Assembly: GCA_963720375.1 (NCBI GenBank)
Contig: CAVRFM010000011.1
Location: forward strand, 21,376-85,375
Length of the DNA stretch: 64,000 nucleotides
Source: JAPLHP01 sp963720375
Lineage (GTDB): Bacteria > Chloroflexota > Dehalococcoidia > UBA2247 > RBG-13-53-26
Direction of reading: 5' to 3'
A program made the position numbers and the translations under genes. Under the pieces are notes generated by a model. The model saw only the letters and a list, made by a program, of their open reading frames with translations, had not been told where the DNA came from and ran no database searches. Below, one piece after another: positions 60,562 to 64,000 of the stretch (positions are counted from its first letter, which is position 1; each line of letters starts with the position of its first letter).

Positions 60562-60885
60562 TTCAGGCTGTCCTGCCCGGTACCTTTCTGAAACCATGCA
60601 CATTGTGTCCACATCTACGAACCATCAACCTTTCACCAAACATCATGCTTGTGCGTAGTAAACTTGACAGGTCTATGCAGCGCATGTTACAATCTTTCCA
60701 CGATATTCGCACTACGATATAATATTCAGTCGCAAGCGGCATAGAACCAGACTTAAAGAAAGGAGGAAGGCAAGAGAGAGAACTCGGGACATGGAAGGCT
60801 GCGACCCTCCATCAGCAGAGAAGAGCAGCCTGTCAACCAAATGGCTGGTAGTCGGTCTTGATGTCCTTAGAAAGGGGGGGACATG
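60562..60885 (+). repeat. Dispersed repeat, copy 2, with promoter and short coding match
   Basis: This is the better-kept copy of the repeat at 1130-1358. It runs from TTCAGGCTGTCC to the TTGACA box (60664-60669) and has a second matching block at 60840-60882. Between them lies AAAGGAGGAAGG (60758-60769). An ATG at 60792 opens a 57-codon frame (MEGCDPPSAEKSSL...KWLVVGLDVLRKGG) whose centre matches the degraded frame in copy 1. It fills the gap 60419-60882. Confidence 0.6.
60664..60693 (+). promoter_or_regulatory. Promoter within the dispersed repeat
   Basis: TTGACA (60664-60669) and TACAAT (60688-60693) are 18 nt apart. It would drive the frames at 60792 and 60883. The -35 box is kept in the 1.2-kb copy, the -10 box much less so. 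Confidence 0.6.
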
Positions 60886-61161
60886 CGAAGAGTTTTTCGT
60901 TGCGAGCCTCTACTTGGGAGGAGATTCAAGACGGTCGGCGAGTACCTTGATGAGTGCTGCTTGATGAATGCCAGTACTGATGATGGTTGCCCCGGGTGGC
61001 TACGGTGCCGTGAGTGGTGGGACAATCACTGCAGTGGAGATTGCGGTGACCTCACGGAAGCTAAAATGAAAGCGATCATCGAGGAATTCGACGAGGCGCG
61101 AGAGGAGTGGCTGAAGGAGCCATTATTCACATCATCGCACCTCCGGCTCGCCGGGACATAG
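60883..61161 (+). CDS. Cysteine-rich small hypothetical protein (92 aa)
   Basis: The protein has LDECCLMNASTDDGCPGWLRCREWWDNHCSGDC-type cysteine spacing between residues 21 and 55 (seven cysteines), then an acidic helix. It could bind metal. The ATG is preceded by a G-rich tract rather than a standard ribosome-binding site. An overlapping frame from 60792 encodes SLSTKWLVVGLDVLRKGGT, and a single-base shift near 60940 would fuse the two into one longer protein. The true start is therefore uncertain. Confidence 0.45.
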   Translation: MRRVFRCEPLLGRRFKTVGEYLDECCLMNASTDDGCPGWLRCREWWDNHCSGDCGDLTEAKMKAIIEEFDEAREEWLKEPLFTSSHLRLAGT

Positions 61162-61553
61162 CCTCCAGTCCTCGCCTGACATCTTGTCAGAGGCATGGTA
61201 GAGGGGAAGAAGACAATAGAGGAACCAGAGCAAAATAGCAGGAGAACCGGCAAGAACGGGTGCTACACCGTTCCTGCTCGGGTGTGTTGGGGGGCTCCTG
61301 TTGTCCTTTGCAATGTCCCTCCCATTTTCAGGATTTCAAGACTTCCAGCTTCACCAAAGTACTGCCCTGTAGAACACCAGGGTGTGCTGGACACAATATC
61401 AGCGGTCTTCTCCACCACCTGCCGGTAAGGCAGACTGAAATGGCAGATTGCATTCCCGTCTTCTTCTGCGGCCGATATGAGATTACTCCAAGTACGGTTG
61501 CTCCTGACAATCCTGGCCGCGTCAGTTGTTGGAGCGTTTGACAGACCTTAGAC
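61162..61553. repeat. Gap holding the 33-nt repeat, copy 2
   Basis: This 392-nt gap has no convincing gene. At 61363-61395 lies the second copy of the 33-nt repeat (TGCCCTGTAGAACACCAGGG...). The segment CCCTG...CAGGG could form a short stem. Confidence 0.45.
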
Positions 61554-63965
61554 TCACTTGCCCTCTTTGCCCAGACTCCAACGCCAGTTGCGGATTTCCG
61601 GCATGTCCTCGCCATGTTTTCTTATGTAGGCCTTGTGGTCCAGCAGCTTGTCACGAAGGTACTGTTTTGTGTAAGCGGCCTGCGAGCTCAAACCCGGCAC
61701 ACGGTCGATCACATCCCCGACCAGGTGGAAGCGATCAAGATCGTTCATCACCACCATGTCGAACGGGGTGGTCGTTGTTCCCTCTTCCTTGTATCCGCGA
61801 ACATGCAGGTTCTTGTGATTGGTGCGGCGATAGGTCAGCCGATGTATCAACCAGGGATAGCCGTGGAAGGCAAAAATGACAGGCTTGTCTTTCGTGAAGA
61901 GGACATCGAAATCCCTGTCACTCAGTCCGTGGGGGTGCTCAATGGGCGGCTGGAGTGCCATCAGGTCAACAACATTGACGACACGTACCTTCAGGGTCGG
62001 AAAGTGCTGACGCAGAATTTCGACCGCAGCAAGTGTCTCCAGCGTGGGCACATCGCCGCAGCAGGCCATCACTACATCGGGGTCGCTGCCTTCGTCGCTG
62101 CTGGCCCATTCCCAGATGCCAAGTCCGGATGTGCAGTGTTTGATGGCTGAATCCATGTCCAGCCACTGCAGTTCCGGGTGTTTGCCGGCCACGATAACGT
62201 TGATATAGTTGCGGCTCCGCAGGCAGTGATCGGTCACTGAAAGCAGGGTGTTGGCATCCGGCGGCAGATAAACGCGGATAACGTCCGACTTTTTGTTCAC
62301 CACGTGGTCGATGAATCCCGGGTCCTGATGGCTCAAGCCATTGTGGTCCTGCCGCCACACGTGCGATGAGAGCAGATAGTTCAGCGAGGCAATGGGACGC
62401 CGCCATGGGACGCGGTCCGAAACATGCAGCCACTTGGCATGCTGGTTGAACATCGAATCGATGATGTGGATAAACGCTTCATAACATGAGAAGAAGCCGT
62501 GCCGGCCGGTCAGCAGGTAGCCTTCGAGCCAACCTTCGCACTGGTGTTCACTGAGCATCTCCATCACCCGGCCATCCGGAGAGACGTGGTCATCGATGGG
62601 AATGACATCGGCTGTTGAGCAGCGATCCGTCACTTCGAACAAGGCTCCCCAGCGGTTAGATGTGGTCTCGTCCGGGCTGAAGACACGGAAGTTGCGCTGA
62701 TCCCAGTTCAGTTTCATCACATCCCGGATGAATGCTCCCATGATTCGAGTACATTCTGCCTCTACCGTGCCAGGCTGAGGCACCTTAACCGCATAATCCC
62801 GAAAATCAGGCATCCTAAGGTCGCGAAGCAGTATCCCGCCATTGGCATGCGGGTTTGCTCCCATTCGCCGCTCGCCCTTTGGCGCCAGTTCAGCCAGTTC
62901 GGGAATGAGCCTGCCGTTCTTGTCGAACAGCTCTTCGGGTTTGTAGCTCTTCATCCAATGTTCCAGAATCTCCAAATGCCCGGGCTTTGTGGCAATATCC
63001 GTAACCGGCACCTGGTGTGCACGGAAGGTGCCTTCGACAGGCAGTCCATCCACCTCTTTGGGCCCCGTCCAGCCTTTCGGCGTACGCAAGATAATCATGG
63101 GCCAGCGGGGCCGCCCGGTGAAGCCGTTCGCGCGGGCGCTGATCCGGATACGTTTGATCTCGGCAACCACCGTGTCGAGTGTGGTAGCCATAAGCTGGTG
63201 CATCTTCTCCGGGTCATCGCCCTCGACGAAATATGGGGTGTAGCCGTAGCCGCGGAAAAGCTGATCCAGTTCCTCGTGACTGATGCGTCCCAACACAGTA
63301 GGGCCGGCAATCTTGTAGCCGTTCAAGTGCAGGATAGGCAGCACGGCTCCGTCGTGAACCGGATTGAGGAACTTGTTCGAGTGCCAACTGGTGGCCATCG
63401 GCCCGGTTTCTGCTTCGCCATCGCCTACAACGCAGGCAACCACCAAATCGGGATTGTCGAAAGCGGCGCCAAATGCGTGCGCTATGGAATAGCCAAGTTC
63501 GCCGCCTTCGTTGATGGAACCTGGCGTCTCAGGGGCCGTGTGACTGGGAATTCCGCCGGGAAAAGAGAACTGAGTGAACAGCTTCTTCATACCCTGTTCG
63601 TCCTGCGAGACATCGGGGTACAACTCGCTATAGGTTCCCTCCAGATACGTGTTGGCTACCAATCCCGGTCCGCCGTGTCCGGGGCCGGTGACATAGATGA
63701 TGTTCAGGTCATACTTCTTGATGATCCGGTTGAGGTGGACGTAGATGAAGTTCAAGCCCGGCGTGGTGCCCCAGTGGCCCAGCAGCCTTGGTTTCACATG
63801 CTCCACCTTCAACGGCTCTTTCAGCAGCGGATTGTCGTAGAGATAAATCTGGCCGACCGACAGATAGTTGGCGGCCCGCCAGTAGGCGTTCATTTTTCGA
63901 AGTTCGTCGGGCGACAGCAGCTGGATCGTGGTCCTGGTCCTCTTTGCTTTCATTGCTTTCATCAT
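61554..63965 (-). CDS. xfp: Xylulose-5-phosphate/fructose-6-phosphate phosphoketolase
   Basis: This 803-residue thiamine pyrophosphate enzyme cleaves xylulose-5-P and often fructose-6-P with phosphate to acetyl phosphate. Family marks are LLGHWGTTPGLNFIYVHLNR, TGPGHGGPGLVANTYLEG, SFPGGIPSHTAPETPGSINE, GDGEAETGPMATSWHSNKF (TPP site) and VSDRVPWRRPIASLNYLLSSH. The length is normal. AAGGAG lies 4 nt before the ATG at 63965; the next ATG at 63962 is equally plausible. It is convergent with nothing close on its right and ends the window. Acetyl phosphate would give ATP through acetate kinase, not seen here. Confidence 0.95.
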   Translation of the reverse strand: MMKAMKAKRTRTTIQLLSPDELRKMNAYWRAANYLSVGQIYLYDNPLLKEPLKVEHVKPRLLGHWGTTPGLNFIYVHLNRIIKKYDLNIIYVTGPGHGGPGLVANTYLEGTYSELYPDVSQDEQGMKKLFTQFSFPGGIPSHTAPETPGSINEGGELGYSIAHAFGAAFDNPDLVVACVVGDGEAETGPMATSWHSNKFLNPVHDGAVLPILHLNGYKIAGPTVLGRISHEELDQLFRGYGYTPYFVEGDDPEKMHQLMATTLDTVVAEIKRIRISARANGFTGRPRWPMIILRTPKGWTGPKEVDGLPVEGTFRAHQVPVTDIATKPGHLEILEHWMKSYKPEELFDKNGRLIPELAELAPKGERRMGANPHANGGILLRDLRMPDFRDYAVKVPQPGTVEAECTRIMGAFIRDVMKLNWDQRNFRVFSPDETTSNRWGALFEVTDRCSTADVIPIDDHVSPDGRVMEMLSEHQCEGWLEGYLLTGRHGFFSCYEAFIHIIDSMFNQHAKWLHVSDRVPWRRPIASLNYLLSSHVWRQDHNGLSHQDPGFIDHVVNKKSDVIRVYLPPDANTLLSVTDHCLRSRNYINVIVAGKHPELQWLDMDSAIKHCTSGLGIWEWASSDEGSDPDVVMACCGDVPTLETLAAVEILRQHFPTLKVRVVNVVDLMALQPPIEHPHGLSDRDFDVLFTKDKPVIFAFHGYPWLIHRLTYRRTNHKNLHVRGYKEEGTTTTPFDMVVMNDLDRFHLVGDVIDRVPGLSSQAAYTKQYLRDKLLDHKAYIRKHGEDMPEIRNWRWSLGKEGK

Positions 63966-64000
63966 AATACTCCTTATGGAGTCCCAGCAAGCACAGCACT

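Overview
The window (about 50-55% GC by eye) comes from an anaerobic bacterium, most likely of the Chloroflexota (class Dehalococcoidia or a near relative). I infer this from the gene content and have not tested it by search. The signs are a pyruvate/2-oxoacid:ferredoxin oxidoreductase in four subunits, phosphoketolase, pyruvate phosphate dikinase, NDP-forming acyl-CoA synthetase alpha chains without an ATP-grasp partner, paired class III CoA-transferases, CrtI-like oxidoreductases, and very long PAS/HD-GYP sensors. No rRNA, tRNA or CRISPR array was found.

Layout. 0-3.5 kb: small and hypothetical genes, a HEAT-repeat protein, an orphan Cas4-like nuclease and a non-coding repeat that recurs at 60.6 kb. 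3.5-19 kb: a MarR regulator, two giant PAS/HD-GYP cyclic-di-GMP phosphodiesterase sensors (nine and seven PAS modules) that share a conserved upstream block, an MFS exporter, a LUD-domain protein, the first acyl-CoA synthetase, a secreted lipoprotein and two zinc-ribbon membrane proteins. 19-31 kb: a LiaF-like protein, a PHP phosphoesterase with the second acyl-CoA synthetase, two CoA-transferases, a zincin-like protease, typA, glycogen phosphorylase and mscL. 31.5-35.2 kb: an accessory island, all on the + strand, with a prohead-protease-like membrane protein, a DUF2971 protein, an unknown protein, a YdeI-family protein and a methyltransferase. Two attC-like sites lie between these genes, so part of the island looks like an integron cassette array without an integrase. 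35-43 kb: recO, the infC-rpmI-rplT-pheS-pheT translation operon and a compact ppdK. 43-49 kb: a nuclease-like accessory gene, a CrtI-like oxidoreductase, a broken ferredoxin protein and a complete IS481-type element with a 5-bp target duplication. 49-64 kb: ftsY-lgt, a broken alpha/beta hydrolase, a three-gene ABC exporter, a zinc-ribbon membrane protein, a second CrtI-like gene (broken), the porCDAB operon and phosphoketolase.

How the genes fit together. Glycogen phosphorylase releases glucose-1-phosphate. PPDK interconverts phosphoenolpyruvate and pyruvate. The POR complex interconverts pyruvate (or another 2-oxoacid) and acyl-CoA through ferredoxin. Phosphoketolase yields acetyl phosphate, and the acyl-CoA synthetase chains and CoA-transferases handle CoA thioesters. 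This suggests a fermentative or acetogenic, CoA-centred metabolism.

Quality flag. Six genes (breaks near 6.81, 18.58, 22.19, 46.74, 51.30 and 55.92 kb) are each interrupted by a frameshift that a single-base insertion would explain. Two of the six lie in C/G homopolymers. Sequence error is at least as likely as real gene decay, so these genes are described as probable single proteins split in two.
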